The notes: generated from the letters alone by a model not told the origin. A stretch of DNA of 55,710 bases from Seminavis robusta (GCA_903772945.1 CAICTM010000628.1:1-55710), one strand, 5' to 3'. Counted from the stretch's first letter, positions 34,096-45,039 are shown. A program made the numbers and translations.

Positions 34096-34132
34096 AGATC
34101 CACTATAGAGATGGGGCTAAGCACTTCCACGG
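34096..34132 (-). promoter_or_regulatory. Upstream block shared by ankyrin genes A and B (copy A)
   Basis: On minus, a 37-base block starting CCGTGGAAGTG and containing TTAGCCCCATC matches 38463-38499 at 32 of 37 positions. It lies about 115-155 bp upstream of the start at 33979. It may be a shared promoter element or simply retained duplicated 5' sequence. Confidence 0.5.
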
Positions 34133-35354
34133 CAGTCTCAAGCGTGGTCAGCATTCCTGCGCACAACAAGGAAACCTCCTGACCACCGCTCCGAGGCTCG
34201 GCACAACCAGAAGTATACCGGTCCCGATACGTGTAGCGGCCTACTAGACTAGCTAGTATTGTCAATGTATGGGTATGCCCTGCAAGGTTTTCCGACCTGC
34301 TCTACATACATCTTGTCATTCCTCGCGAGCTAGCCTACTATCGTATCTCACAGCCATTGGCTCTCGAACCGTTACCAGAGCTGCCTCCAATTAATTGGCC
34401 TTCGGAGTGACATCTTTTGATGATTAGTCTAGCCAGGTTGCCAGACATGGGAGATGAAGAGAACCTACACACACCACTGCCGAGTTGATGTTGTAAGCAA
34501 CTGTATGTCATGGAAGTACATGTATATTGCAGAAGCAAAATATTGGTAAGTAGTTCCATCGATATCCAGAGCAAGGACATGGAGGAAAGCTGCGTGGCTA
34601 CGGGTACCCGGTACCTCCTATCTGCTACACATACATGTATTGGCTGCCAGCCAGTGGATGGTTAGAACGGTATACATGTAACTGATCCGAGATGAGACAG
34701 GGGCAAATGGGCTGCTACGGTACCGGTAGCTAGACCACTCAGTGTTTGGCTTTGCCGCACCGCCCGCAGCATCATCAATCCTCGATGGTAAGAGTGAGGC
34801 TAGGATCAAGCTGGATCAATGAGATCCAAGATCAAGAGATCCATGAGCCAGTGATACCATGGCAGAATAGCTAGCTTCTAAATCTGGCATTGGCAGCTGA
34901 CTTTTTAAAGGCGATTGTGGAAGATTTATTAATGAAGTTTTAACTACACAGTATGACTGTCGCAAAGAGCTACTCAGTGGAAACCTCGGTTCTGTGCTTT
35001 CCGAATGCATTAAATCAAATTCATCCTTCTCTGCACCCTTGGTTCTCATCATCTGCGCTAGCTCATTACAATGCCGCCACGTCTGTGGTCAGTGACCGAA
35101 GCTCATTAAGCCTTCTTGGGTTTGACAGTGCCCTTCTCCTCGGTGATGGGAAGTTGCTCCAATGCGCGAACTGAAACGCAGCAAGCGAAACGCGGAACTT
35201 TGGTCTGCTGAAGAGTTCATGGCTGATGGATGAGCTTGGACGTTCATGCCTGATGGCTTTCTCACAAAACTCAACACCTCTCTCCAAAACACTGGATTTC
35301 CTGTATACCGGTACTGGCATCTGTAACTCATCTATCATTATTTATTTGGACACC
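34133..35354. other. Intergenic between ankyrin gene A and the acidic ankyrin-like gene
   Basis: No gene is supported. GGTACC-rich palindromic sequence at 34600-34720. A frame open from 35226 joins the downstream gene, but a better start is at 35355. Confidence 0.4.
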
Positions 35355-36749
35355 ATGACGACGACAGGAGAGGATTTAGTAGTAAGCAGCCATACTAAGA
35401 AGGAGAAGCGACTATCTCGGGTCCATGGTTGGGCCAAAGTACGCCAACTGGTGTTTTCCGATTCGCAGGCACCCTGGGATCGCAACAGCAACAAGGCATT
35501 GTTGGTAGAATCATCTGATGATGATGATGAAGATGACGACATTGACAGTGCTTACTACTCCCAAGAGAGTTATTGGACTAGTGATGACGACGATGACGAA
35601 AGCATTAACGAGGAAGATGAATTGTCATTGGCCGCCATGGCAGCACAACTGCGGGATCAGCTCCAGGAGGACAGTCTATTGAATGATAACAGTCCCCGCA
35701 GTTCGTTTGTCAAGTCTCTGCGCGAAGCCAACTGCTACTCTCCGACTGTCAGTCAGGCGTTTCCTTCGGATATCTCTCTGTCCACAGTAGACGACACTTC
35801 CGAGATTGGCTTTTCCTACCACAGTCGATCGTATCACAGTCGTAGTGGACGCAGCAGTCGACGACACTCCATCTCTCGTACGAGTCTCGGACTGGGACTA
35901 GAAGATCCTATTACAGAAGAAGGAGAACAGCAAGTCATTATGGAACTCTCATCAGACATTCAAACAGCCGAGATTATTATGAAGGAAGAAGAAGAAGAAA
36001 TAGAAAGTGTTCCTCATCCCAAAGATACACTCATGGAGTTGCTCCAAGACACCAAATTCCAAATGGAGACCTTGACGGAAGACTACTGGAAAGATTTCTT
36101 TCTTCCCATTACACCCTACAGAATTGACTCGTTCAAATCCAGAGTGGCCAGACTGGTCTCCAAGGGAAACGCACAAGGTCTCAAAGAGTACCACCATCAA
36201 CAGCAAGAGCAGCAGCAGCAACAGCAAAGTACCGCCATCGAATGGAATGCCTGTAATGCCAGAGGAGAGTTCTACTTACTCCTCGCCTGTCGGGCTCAGT
36301 CACGCAATACCGCCAAATATCTACTCCAACAGGGGGCATCGGTGCAAGTCCAAGACAAGTTTGGTCGATCCCCACTGGTCGAACTCTGCTGGACCAACAA
36401 ACCCGATTTTGGACTCTTGACCGTCGTCATTCAACGAGCTCCGGCGTTGCTCTTTGTCCCCGATCGACGTGGATTCTCACCATTGCGGTACATTCCCAAG
36501 GAATGTCACAAGGAATGGAACGCATTTCTCCAAAGTGAACCGATTGGCTCCCGCATTGTCCTGTTTGCGCGGTATGCCGTCTACTGCCAGACGGCCTCCG
36601 AGCTGCAACGCAATCAGCAGCGACTTCAAACGCTCTTGCGGCAACGAGTGTCGTGTTCTACCAGCAGAAATACCAATACTGATAATAATCAGCTGACTCT
36701 ACAAGAACCACAACAACAACAACGGGTGGTCTGCAACCATGCTTGCTAA
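35355..36749 (+). CDS. Acidic, serine-rich protein with ankyrin-like C-terminal half
   Basis: 464 residues, single exon. The start at 35355 has a CACCATGA context and begins MTTTGEDLVV; an in-frame Met at 35226 is possible but its extra 43 residues look untranslated. Residues about 55-90 are poly-Asp/Glu; 140-190 are Ser/Arg-rich (SYHSRSGRSSRRHS). A helical segment (WKDFFLPITPYRIDSFKSR) precedes a Gln run, then ankyrin-like units: WNACNARGEFYLLLACRA, NTAKYLLQQGASVQVQDKFG then RSPLVELCW, and PDRRGFSPLRYIP. The repeats differ from those of the F-box-like ankyrin genes, so it is not a paralogue of them. The role is unknown; protein binding is the family norm. It converges on the BTB gene, with 80 bp between the stops. 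Confidence 0.8.
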   Translation: MTTTGEDLVVSSHTKKEKRLSRVHGWAKVRQLVFSDSQAPWDRNSNKALLVESSDDDDEDDDIDSAYYSQESYWTSDDDDDESINEEDELSLAAMAAQLRDQLQEDSLLNDNSPRSSFVKSLREANCYSPTVSQAFPSDISLSTVDDTSEIGFSYHSRSYHSRSGRSSRRHSISRTSLGLGLEDPITEEGEQQVIMELSSDIQTAEIIMKEEEEEIESVPHPKDTLMELLQDTKFQMETLTEDYWKDFFLPITPYRIDSFKSRVARLVSKGNAQGLKEYHHQQQEQQQQQQSTAIEWNACNARGEFYLLLACRAQSRNTAKYLLQQGASVQVQDKFGRSPLVELCWTNKPDFGLLTVVIQRAPALLFVPDRRGFSPLRYIPKECHKEWNAFLQSEPIGSRIVLFARYAVYCQTASELQRNQQRLQTLLRQRVSCSTSRNTNTDNNQLTLQEPQQQQRVVCNHAC

Positions 36750-36829
36750 TAAGTAAGTAGCATGTAATAGGAACTAGTCTTCCACATTACTCTCCTATTA
36801 CAGTGCTTTATTTGCTTCCTACCGTATTA

Positions 36830-38200
36830 TTACTTCAACTTGTTCATGTTCAATACTTTGACTTTGCTCCAGCTGCTCATCAACACCACTGCAGGGAGAA
36901 ACCCAGCACCCGTCGCCACGGCACTTCTCAAGCCATTCAGCATCAAAATGGTGGGTCCATCATTCACAGAAATGGAGAGGCTTCCATCTTCACCATCGTT
37001 ATTATTATTCTTGCCAGCAGCATGAGTAGCAGTAGTATCCAAATTGAGAGTCACAGTCACCTTGGCATTGCCCGTAATGCGGGCCAGTTGATCGTTGTAG
37101 CCGGTTTGCCCATTGGCATATGTCTGCTTCAAGTAACAACCCCACGTGCCCTTTTGCACGGAAAAGTCTTCGGCCAGATTGGGAGATGCATAGGCATCGA
37201 CAATGCCCACCATGACGTAATTGGCATCTGAAAATGCCAGCGTCCACTGGTAGGTGCCAGAGGTAATGGGTCGATGATGATCCAAAATGGCCATTTTGTG
37301 ACTGGGCGTGGGACAAAATTCGTCACTATCCCCGTGTTTCCATGCCAACCGGGTGGTTGCCAATGCTTGTGCGCGGTAGGCTTGGTACAGTTGCTGGTGA
37401 TCGGCCAAACCCGACGGCTCCACCTTGGCGGACAGAACATCAGGTCGGATCTGGGGGAGGTCCACATAGTCCGACACGAATTGCTTGGCTTTTGCGTGGT
37501 TGTTTTCAGTGGTTGTCGTGTCGGTGCCACCAGCCCACCCATGAATCAACTCCCAAATTTGGTGGTGGTGGATGGGACTTGGAGGAGGCGTCAAACCTTG
37601 CAGAATCCGTTCCAATGCCGATGCAGAAAGAAAACGGACGGCTGATGCTGAAACGTCCTCTGGATTGGATCGAATGGTGGAAAGGGCCAATGTCTCCAAA
37701 TCGGATTGTTGTTGACCCTCATACGATTCCAATGCCGCAAATGCCAGGAGTGGGTGACTCTTTGCAGAATTTCGTAGTGTCCGTTGCGTGGCTTCCTGGA
37801 GGCTTGGAATGTCAAAATAGATGGCTGCGTTGGCAAGAGACACCAGCGCCTGCAACCACTCCAACTGATGAGCCTCATCTGCAGTGGCATCAGTCTTATT
37901 GTCATGTTGTTGTTGTGGAACACATTCCAATATCTCCGCCTTGTTGGTATGCAGATACTGGACAATGGACTTGATCACATTTCCAGCAAACTTTTCAATG
38001 TAGACTTCTTCTTTGTTAGACTCTTGAAAGTTTCCCATGAACATCCTCTGGAAATGGCCGCACCGTACTGCAAGCGCCATGCGATTGGCCGACACTCCAA
38101 TGTCGTCATTGCCCACCAAGATCACATTGTGGAACGAGTCGTCTTCCAGCAAAACCAGGAACGATTGTTCAAACGAATTCATCCCGGAAGAAGGGCTCAT
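36830..38200 (-). CDS. BTB/POZ domain protein
   Basis: 456 residues, single exon. The BTB domain is at about residues 15-145: FHNVILVGNDDIGVSANRMA, then LAVRCGHFQRMFMGNFQES and FAGNVIKSIVQYLHT, with the usual D/H-and-hydrophobic pattern of the dimerisation fold. A BACK-like helical region follows (ALVSLANAAIYFDIPSL, LLAFAALESYEG, VRFLSASALERIL). The C-terminal 150 residues (YQWTLAFSDANYVMVGIVDA, QKGTWGCYLKQ, KVTVTLNLDT, LSISVNDGPTIL) resemble a SPRY/TRAF-like beta-sandwich. BTB proteins are commonly substrate adaptors for cullin-3 ubiquitin ligases; a ligand-binding beta-sandwich after BTB-BACK fits that, but it is inference. Divergent from ankyrin gene B with 375 bp between the starts, so a shared promoter region is likely. 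Confidence 0.85.
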   Translation of the reverse strand: MSPSSGMNSFEQSFLVLLEDDSFHNVILVGNDDIGVSANRMALAVRCGHFQRMFMGNFQESNKEEVYIEKFAGNVIKSIVQYLHTNKAEILECVPQQQHDNKTDATADEAHQLEWLQALVSLANAAIYFDIPSLQEATQRTLRNSAKSHPLLAFAALESYEGQQQSDLETLALSTIRSNPEDVSASAVRFLSASALERILQGLTPPPSPIHHHQIWELIHGWAGGTDTTTTENNHAKAKQFVSDYVDLPQIRPDVLSAKVEPSGLADHQQLYQAYRAQALATTRLAWKHGDSDEFCPTPSHKMAILDHHRPITSGTYQWTLAFSDANYVMVGIVDAYASPNLAEDFSVQKGTWGCYLKQTYANGQTGYNDQLARITGNAKVTVTLNLDTTATHAAGKNNNNDGEDGSLSISVNDGPTILMLNGLRSAVATGAGFLPAVVLMSSWSKVKVLNMNKLK

Positions 38201-38575
38201 GGTTGTAGAGTAGCAGATTGCGCTTTGTGGGTGCTTTTCTTCTTCGTTGTTTGTTGGTTGGGATGATGGGATGACTACGGTAGACTAGCTAGCTACGGTA
38301 TCATTGTACGACAAACACACACATATGAGAGCAATCAAAGAGCCATCAAATGCTTCTCTCGTCGGCTTCAGCGACGCAATGGCTGAGTAAAAAAGTCGCC
38401 AAAATAAATCCCCACGGAACATCATGTAATAATAATATTTTATAGACCTGTGTGGGCCGCTACCGTGGAAGTGGTTAGCCCCATCGCTATTACGGATCTA
38501 TTCCACGCCAACGTAACACACAGCAGCAAAAAGAAGAGACAAGCTCAAAGGATCCACATCAAACCAACCATCACC
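38201..38575. promoter_or_regulatory. 375-bp divergent promoter region (BTB / ankyrin gene B)
   Basis: The region lies between two opposing starts. It contains a TAGCTAGCTA palindrome at 38286, a TATA-like AATATTTTATAG at 38434-38445, and the conserved block at 38463-38499. Directionality cannot be decided by sequence alone. Confidence 0.5.
38463..38499 (+). promoter_or_regulatory. Upstream block shared by ankyrin genes A and B (copy B)
   Basis: 37 bases, 32 identical to the minus-strand block at 34096-34132. It sits 77-113 bp upstream of the ATG at 38576. A shorter related block (GGTTAGCCCTATCTCT) is upstream of gene C near 46618. Confidence 0.5.
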
Positions 38576-40483
38576 ATGGCTTCTTCCAATAAGGAGCCTA
38601 CTGCCAAGAAGCAGAAGCTGTCCACATCAGATGCTGCCGGGATTTTTGCCAAGTCTCTCCGTCTCTGCGAGGATGCTCTCGTGCAGATGGAGAAAGATGG
38701 AGAATACCAAAAACTTGATGAGCGACTAGAAGACATGGAAAGGATTGTGAAAACCTTTAAGGAAAGTCGACGAACCACTGTCCTTTCTTCATTGATGAGT
38801 CAAAAGGATATTTGGGTCAATAACATTCTTCCCTTTCTGGGAATGGGATACTATGCCATTCTTGCTAGTGTGAACAAACAAATGAGAAATCTTTACTTGA
38901 CCTACTGCAAGACTGTGGAGAATCCACCACAGGTCCAATATGATTCTTCTTCTTTTTGCATTGATGACTGCTTTAGAAAGGCAAGGCCCACCGATACTAT
39001 GTACAGTGCTGCATTCTCCAGCATCAAATCTGCTAATTATTGGAAAAATTACATTGTGGGAAATGAATCTCTGGAGATAAGAGTGTGCAATTCGCTTGCT
39101 TGTGTTGGGAATCTACAAATGCTTACATGGGCTCATGAAAACTCTTTTTCGTGGAATGAAAGCACATGCTCAGAAGCTGCTAGAATGGGGCATTTGGATG
39201 TGCTAAGGTATGCATACTCTCATGGGTGCCCTGGGAGTGACGCTGAATGTCCGCTCGCAGCGAGGAACGGCCATTTAGAAGTCCTCAAATGGCTCCGCGA
39301 AATTGATGGCTGTTGGCCTTGGGATAAGATGACATGCTATGAGGCTGCAAGTGGTGGTCATTTGAGCACACTCAAATATGCCCATGAACATGGTTGCCCC
39401 TGGAATGTAGATACTTGTGAAGAAGCTGCAAAATTTGGTCACTTGGATGTGCTCAAATATGCCCATGAACATGATTGCCCCTGGGATCGAGACACATGCT
39501 CTGCTGCTGCCAAAAATGGCCATTTGGATGTGCTCAGATATGCCCATGAGAATGGTTGTCCATGGGGTCCATCAACCTGTGAAGCTGCTGCTGAAAATGG
39601 CCATATGGACGTGCTCAGATATGCCCATGAGAATGATTGCCCATGGGGTCCATCAACATGTGCGGCTGCTGCATCTGTTGGTCAGTTGGATGTGCTGAAA
39701 TGGTTGCATGAGAATCAATGCCCATGGAATGAAGAAACTTGTGAAGAAGCTGCAAAAGGTGGTCATTTGGACGTGCTCAGATATGCCCATGAGAATGGTT
39801 GCCCATGCGGTCCATCGACATACGTGGCTGCTGTTTATGGTTGTCAGTTGGATGTGCTGCAATGGTTGCATGAAAATCAATGCCCGTGGAATTATGAAGC
39901 GTTCCACTCTGCTGCCTCACATGGTAATTTAGAAATTCTGAAGTGGTTGTGTGAAAAGGAATCGCCATGGACTGAGGAGGCATTTGCCATTGCAGCCAAG
40001 TATGGCCACTTGAATGTTCTTAAGTGGGGCCATAAAAATGGATATGATTGGGACGAGCAAGCATGCTCAGATGCTGCAGCTGGTGGGCATCTCAGAATCT
40101 TGGAATGGTTACACAAGAAAGAATACCCTTGGGATGCTAGAACATGCTCTGCTGCTGCTGGGGGCGGGCATTTGGATGTTTTGAGATGGGCCCGTGCCAA
40201 CGGTTGTCCATGGGATTCCACAACATGTGCTGCCGCTGCCAGAAATGGATCTTTGGATATTTTGAAATGGGCCCGTGCCCGTGGTTGTCCTTGGGATGCG
40301 ACAACATGTGCTGCTGCTGCTGCTGGCATTGGGTCTTTGGATATTTTGAAGTGGGCCCGTGCCCATGGTTGTCCTTGGGATGCGAGAACATGCTCTGAGG
40401 CAAGACAGCGAAGAAATCCAGAATACGTAGCTTGGTGTATTGAAAATGGTTGCCCAGATGGCAGTAACAGCAACAGAGGTTGA
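38576..40483 (+). CDS. Ankyrin gene B: intact F-box-like ankyrin-repeat protein
   Basis: 635 residues from a strong CACCATGG start; a frame open further upstream (38450) is not conserved in the paralogues. Residues 1-20 include KKQKL, a possible nuclear signal. About 30-70 is a coiled coil (EDALVQMEKDGEY, KLDERLEDMERIVK). An F-box-like segment follows near 75-110 (QKDIWVNNILPFLGMGYYAI then LASVNKQMRNLY). From about residue 165 there are about 17 tandem 27-residue units of the type GHLDVLRYAHENGCPWxxxTCxxAA, ending ENGCPDGSNSNRG. This repeat style is known from ankyrin proteins of oomycetes, brown algae, diatoms and giant viruses. A role as ubiquitin-ligase substrate adaptor is inference from F-box plus repeats. 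The underlying 81-bp DNA units are similar enough to permit unequal exchange. Confidence 0.85.
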   Translation: MASSNKEPTAKKQKLSTSDAAGIFAKSLRLCEDALVQMEKDGEYQKLDERLEDMERIVKTFKESRRTTVLSSLMSQKDIWVNNILPFLGMGYYAILASVNKQMRNLYLTYCKTVENPPQVQYDSSSFCIDDCFRKARPTDTMYSAAFSSIKSANYWKNYIVGNESLEIRVCNSLACVGNLQMLTWAHENSFSWNESTCSEAARMGHLDVLRYAYSHGCPGSDAECPLAARNGHLEVLKWLREIDGCWPWDKMTCYEAASGGHLSTLKYAHEHGCPWNVDTCEEAAKFGHLDVLKYAHEHDCPWDRDTCSAAAKNGHLDVLRYAHENGCPWGPSTCEAAAENGHMDVLRYAHENDCPWGPSTCAAAASVGQLDVLKWLHENQCPWNEETCEEAAKGGHLDVLRYAHENGCPCGPSTYVAAVYGCQLDVLQWLHENQCPWNYEAFHSAASHGNLEILKWLCEKESPWTEEAFAIAAKYGHLNVLKWGHKNGYDWDEQACSDAAAGGHLRILEWLHKKEYPWDARTCSAAAGGGHLDVLRWARANGCPWDSTTCAAAARNGSLDILKWARARGCPWDATTCAAAAAGIGSLDILKWARAHGCPWDARTCSEARQRRNPEYVAWCIENGCPDGSNSNRG

Positions 40484-42362
40484 TATCTAATAGTATTTTA
40501 GAATCTTGAGTTTGGTCGAGTACCTTTATACGGCACGTCATGAGGTTCTAAAGGTAAGCCACGAGTGTACAGCCAATGCGGCAGGAACCATCGGTTAGCA
40601 CGCCAGGCCGAAGATGGTACCACCACCAACGCTCTTCTTGATACCGTAGTGGTTGGAATTGTCTCTCTTGGAGTCATCAAACCAATAGGCTACCAGCACT
40701 TGGTCTCAGTGCCAGAACAGACTGTCCAGCCCATTCGGCTGTTTGCTTCAGATACACATACAGTAGAATAGTTCAATTTGTTGAGAATCGATCCCTGCCA
40801 AGAAGCCAGAGAGAACGTCATACTTGGTAGCAAACGCGCAAGTGTCTTTGTGTACGAGATCATCGCAGCAGCGAAGCGAGGGATACCCCCAGGCCTGTTG
40901 TTGCCACCACAAGTACGGTACATCTCAGTCCTGGATTTGAGCGACTATGGAACGATACCCTGGAGTGGGTTGAGCTTCTGTACGTACGGCATCGAGCTAG
41001 CCCAAAATCTGACTTGCCTGCCAGTCCAGACCACCGGACACAAAAAGAAGCAAACAAAAGATGTGAAGCAACTGGCTACCTCAACCCAAGCTGGCTGGTT
41101 CTTCAAAGTGGATCGATTGTTCCTCGCACAAGCAATTCAACGGGGGGGGGGTACCCCGGTCGGTTTTGCTTCATAGACCGAAGTGAGCTAGGGAGCCAGC
41201 ACAGATTCCAGCGCAAGATTTGACTTCGCGGCTACAACCTACTAGCTAGTACCGGTACATGCGCTTTGAAGCCTGAGTAAGCCTCAGCACAAGCTAGACT
41301 GGGATCTTTTGTGTATGCTGCTGGCCTCAACCCAAGATGAGGATGGTAAAAAGTTGGGGGACTGTTCCTCACACGGGCAAAAGGGAGGTGGTTTCCAAAG
41401 GGGGGTAGCGGTGCTCTTTTCGATTGTTCCTTTGCAAGGTGGTTTCGCGCTCCCACTGGGATAGATACGTCCGGTGAAAGCATCAAGAGGTCAACCATAC
41501 ATAGCTACAACGTCTACCGGTGGATGCCAAGTGAGTAAGGTGGATGCCAAGTGAGTAAGAAACGAGCAACAGGAGCGAGAGTTAGAAAAGAACGATGCAA
41601 GACTTCGACCCAAGGAAACTGCCACAGAGAAATCAATACCATACGCTACTATATCCGGGACAGGCAGGTATCCACCGTATCTGGCAGTTCTCTTTGCCTG
41701 GCTGCCGGCTCAAAGATTGGTTTCGCGAAACGAAAAGCCTCGAGTCTGCTGTGAGGTGAGGAACTTGTTTGCAGAGAGGATCACCCATCGTTTCTCCCCC
41801 TTCTCTCCACGGCCACTGGTTAGCTAGCTAGCTTCTACTCCGAAGTCTCCAAAGATATCTAGATGATGGCTCAAAGCTAGCTAGCTAGCTGGATGTGGCG
41901 ACGAAACGAAACGAAACAGCACGACGAGTGAGCAAAAACGAGAGCTCTCGGGGTTTGTGACACACTCCAGAGACCTGAGAAAAAGAAGCCTGGATCATGC
42001 TAAAGTTCTGTTCTGTTCTTTGCTTGATTTCTGTGCACCCAGCAGGCTTCAGGGAATGGATTCGATTCAATTCATTCCAACCCCGAACCAAGCCGTGCTG
42101 GAACGGCGAAGATTGGCGTCATGATGGCGAAGATGTCATCATCAGCCGAACCCCAGCAATCTCGAGAAAAGTTAGCTAGCTAAAGCAAAAAAGGCAGGAT
42201 GGGTTTGGTATATGAAATTGTGATTCTAGCTATAGCTAATAGTAAGGTATTATAGTTAGATAATCTATCTGGTAGGCAGATAGTCGGATTTTGAATTGAA
42301 TGTATGAAGGAGTGGCTGTTGCTAATAAGGCCAGGTCGGCTCGGGTCTGTGTCGTGGCGTGC
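40484..42362. other. Intergenic, no supported gene
   Basis: Downstream of ankyrin gene B. Possible degenerate coding sequence on minus at 40500-41060 is too broken to name. A run of nine G at 41142-41150, a 20-bp tandem duplication (GGTGGATGCCAAGTGAGTAA) at 41519-41558, and TAGCTAGC runs at 41822, 41878 and 42174 are visible. Confidence 0.4.
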
Positions 42363-43088
42363 TTAGGCAGCAGCCGCAGTTTCGACGCCTGGATTGGTGG
42401 AAACCAGAACATTGATCATGAGCTCTCCCAAGATCATGCGTCCTCCGCAAGGTCGTCGTTGGGGACCGCAGTGCCAGAGCATGCTAAGGGACAGCTTGCG
42501 AATCCGTTCGAGTCCGGATTGCAGTTGGGCCAGACTGCGCAACTGATAATGGATCTGACACTGATTGTTCAGGGCCAAAAGCGTCATCATGGTAACATCC
42601 GGGGCGGCAGAAGAAGAAGAATTGGTTTGTTCCATGTACTGCAAGGCTTGTGCGTAGCAGAGTGCTGCCTTTTCATGACAGGATCGTTGCCGTCGATTAT
42701 GGAGTTTGCCTTTCAGGTGAAACGCCAGGCCCATGTTGAAACAGACGGCCGCCAGAGATACGCGGACTGTTTGCAGCGAGATTCCAGCTGTGGACTGTGG
42801 CAGCTGTATCAGGAGCGCTTGATTGTGAACAAAGAACCTGTCATCTTGGATGTGAGGAATCTCAGAACCAGACCAAACACAGGACTGATGCTCATCACTG
42901 CTTTTGATACTACTACTGGCAAGAGCGTCTGTGCAAGTGCTTTCAATCTCATGAAGAGCTCTCAAGGCGCCTTGAAAGAATTTCAGGGCTTGACTGGAGT
43001 GACATTCTTCCAAGAGATTCACGCCTTCTTGGTTCATGCTGACGGCTTCTTGGACCTTCAGGTGGACGTGTAGTGCAGACCTCATCAT
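42363..43088 (-). CDS. Small TPR-like hypothetical protein
   Basis: 241 residues on minus, single exon. Two TPR-like helical pairs are visible: SMNQEGVNLLEECHSSQALK followed by FFQGALRALHE (about 17-47), and VCFNMGLAFHLKGKLH followed by KAALCYAQALQYME (about 113-155), with LLALNNQCQIHYQLRSLAQL after them. This is the layout of many short diatom proteins of unknown function (MNxxGVxLLxxGxxxxAxxxFxxAL). The opposite strand is also open over most of the length (42300-43073), but only the minus translation has motifs. No signal peptide. The function is unknown; TPR pairs usually bind proteins. Confidence 0.65.
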   Translation of the reverse strand: MMRSALHVHLKVQEAVSMNQEGVNLLEECHSSQALKFFQGALRALHEIESTCTDALASSSIKSSDEHQSCVWSGSEIPHIQDDRFFVHNQALLIQLPQSTAGISLQTVRVSLAAVCFNMGLAFHLKGKLHNRRQRSCHEKAALCYAQALQYMEQTNSSSSAAPDVTMMTLLALNNQCQIHYQLRSLAQLQSGLERIRKLSLSMLWHCGPQRRPCGGRMILGELMINVLVSTNPGVETAAAA

Positions 43089-43561
43089 TGTTTGTCAATG
43101 TCAGTGAGTGTGTGTGTGTTGAGCGAAACGAAAGGTTTGCTTGCTAGGAGTTTGGATTGTGAGACCCAAACCTGACATAACCACAACAAACCCAGCAAGA
43201 TAGGACTCTCGTGCTGAGGACTGAGGACTGGGCAGATACCTTCAATTTATGAACCTTGATTCTGAAATCTCGTCAGAGAACAAGGAACAGAAGGTTGGTG
43301 CCGAAAGAAGGTGTTCTGCATTCTCTCGTAATTGCTTTGACTGCAACAAAGTTCCTTCGAACAACCAATAAATAAATATCCCATTCCTTGAGTGAATGCA
43401 GGATCTCTGAAGCTTTTTTAATTCGTACTGTGCGGTTCGGTACGGTATTGTGCAGTAACGGTACACAAGGTACACAAATAAATCGTCAATGAAAAATTGT
43501 CTGCAAAAATCCTAAAAGACTGTCCACTGATAATAAAGAAGTAATACTTTAGAATACTGAA

Positions 43562-43626
43562 AGTGTTCGGGACTAGTGTTCGGGAGCAGTGTTCAATAGC
43601 AGTGTTCGGGAGAAGTGTTCCCTGAG
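43562..43626 (+). repeat. 13-bp tandem repeat, five units
   Basis: Five adjacent 13-bp units of AGTGTTCGGGAGC with a few substitutions, the last being AGTGTTCCCTGAG. Not coding. Confidence 0.85.
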
Positions 43627-44418
43627 GAATGCGATTTTCAGCTTGCCTTTTGTTATAAAGACCTCCTTGGAGTAACATTATTATTGTGGTTTTATGTGTG
43701 ACTGTACATGACATGGTATGTATCAATCCTGATCCTGCACTGATTGAACAGACCTTTGGCAGCTAGTCTATATTACTCAGTACATGTACATGTCATGCAC
43801 AGAGATCCAAAATCCAAAGGCTTCTTTTCTCATTCTATAGCTATTCTACTTAGTACTGTTTTGCACATGAGCTGTCAACGTTGTTCTCGTTCCATCCACC
43901 GGATATCCGGTACTCAGGTCGCCCATCCTTGGGGTTCTTCATGATATCTTTGGCATTAACGGACAGCGGGACACGACATGGTGGAGCCTTGCTTCCGGCT
44001 GCCACACTATTACAACAAGGTCTCGACACAATCGGGGGGCTGTTACACCGTGTCTTGTGCAGAACACTTAGGTCCGCAAGATGCAAGAGGCATGGCATGG
44101 GCAGGACAATGGGCTGGTCCTTTCAGAGCTGGCGATGGCAGCGAGACACCGGTACCGCAATGACCCCCGCCCCCGTTGCCAACATTGTGTCTACAGTCGT
44201 ACTTGTATCTGGATTCATCACTGGGCTGTTACACCATGTCTTCTTGGGCAGAAGCCTTAGAAGGTCTGGAGACTCATGCGTCATAAGGATACCAGATCTG
44301 GCTAGCTAGCTACTACGGTAATAGCCAGCAATGTTACGTGCTCTCCTCCTTGCATGATCAGATTCTTGCAAGCAAGATACTAGCTAGTACCTCTGGATAG
44401 CTACCGTACGGTACCATG

Positions 44419-44556
44419 ATATCCAGAGCCTGCAGCCTGCAGCTCCCTCCCTACAGGTTACCCTCACCTGCCACGCGCATACTTTTGCGGTACTGGCTAT
44501 CCAGGGGCTGCAGCCTTCAGCTCCCACCGGTTACACCGTACCCTGACCTGCCGCTC
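44419..44556 (+). repeat. Degenerate ~78-bp tandem duplication
   Basis: A segment with TATCCAGAGCCTGCAGCC...CTCACCTGCCACG at 44419-44477 recurs at 44498-44556 as TATCCAGGGGCTGCAGCC...CTGACCTGCCGCT, with several differences. Confidence 0.6.
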
Positions 44557-45039
44557 ATGGGTTCTACTAGTGGACTAGTCTTCCAGTCATCAATGCCAGA
44601 TATCGTCGTCGGCTGACTTACCAAATCGGACCGCGCTGTCCTTCTTCTGGGGTGAAACAGGAAGAAACCCAGTCCCGACCGCCCACCCAAAACTGGAGCT
44701 CTCATCTCTGGCTTGTTCTTCTTGTACGGTAGCTCGAGAAACCTTACGGTAGTCTAATGATAATGCAGCAACCAATAATGTTGTTATTACCAGTGAGTGC
44801 AACTTCATGGGGTATTTCCACATTTCCACATTTCCACAGTCCGTAAAAAGGTTATGGCATGCCAGGGACTTTTTGAAGACTCAAAACAGTAGTTAGCTTT
44901 GCCACCTTGCAGCCACCTCGCAGAGGGCAGGGGTGGGTTAGACTGGGGAATCAAATTCCTGATCGGGACTTCGCATTTGGTTCAGCTAGCTTCGTTTTGG
45001 CAATAGACTTTATCAAACAGTTTCGTCGGGACTTCGAAT

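Larger units (their letters stand above)
43089..45039. other. Intergenic with local repeats
   Basis: No gene is supported. It holds a 13-bp tandem repeat (43562-43626), a similar pair of about 40-bp segments starting GCTGTTACACC (44036 and 44225), and a degenerate tandem block at 44419-44556. GGTACC/CTAG palindromes are frequent. Confidence 0.45.

Noticed and set aside
40500..41060. Possible decayed protein gene on minus downstream of ankyrin gene B
   Set aside because: Short open pieces in different frames gave no family motif, so I could not support a named pseudogene.
42300..43073. 257-residue open frame on plus
   Set aside because: It is antisense to the TPR-like minus-strand protein, and its own translation has no motif.
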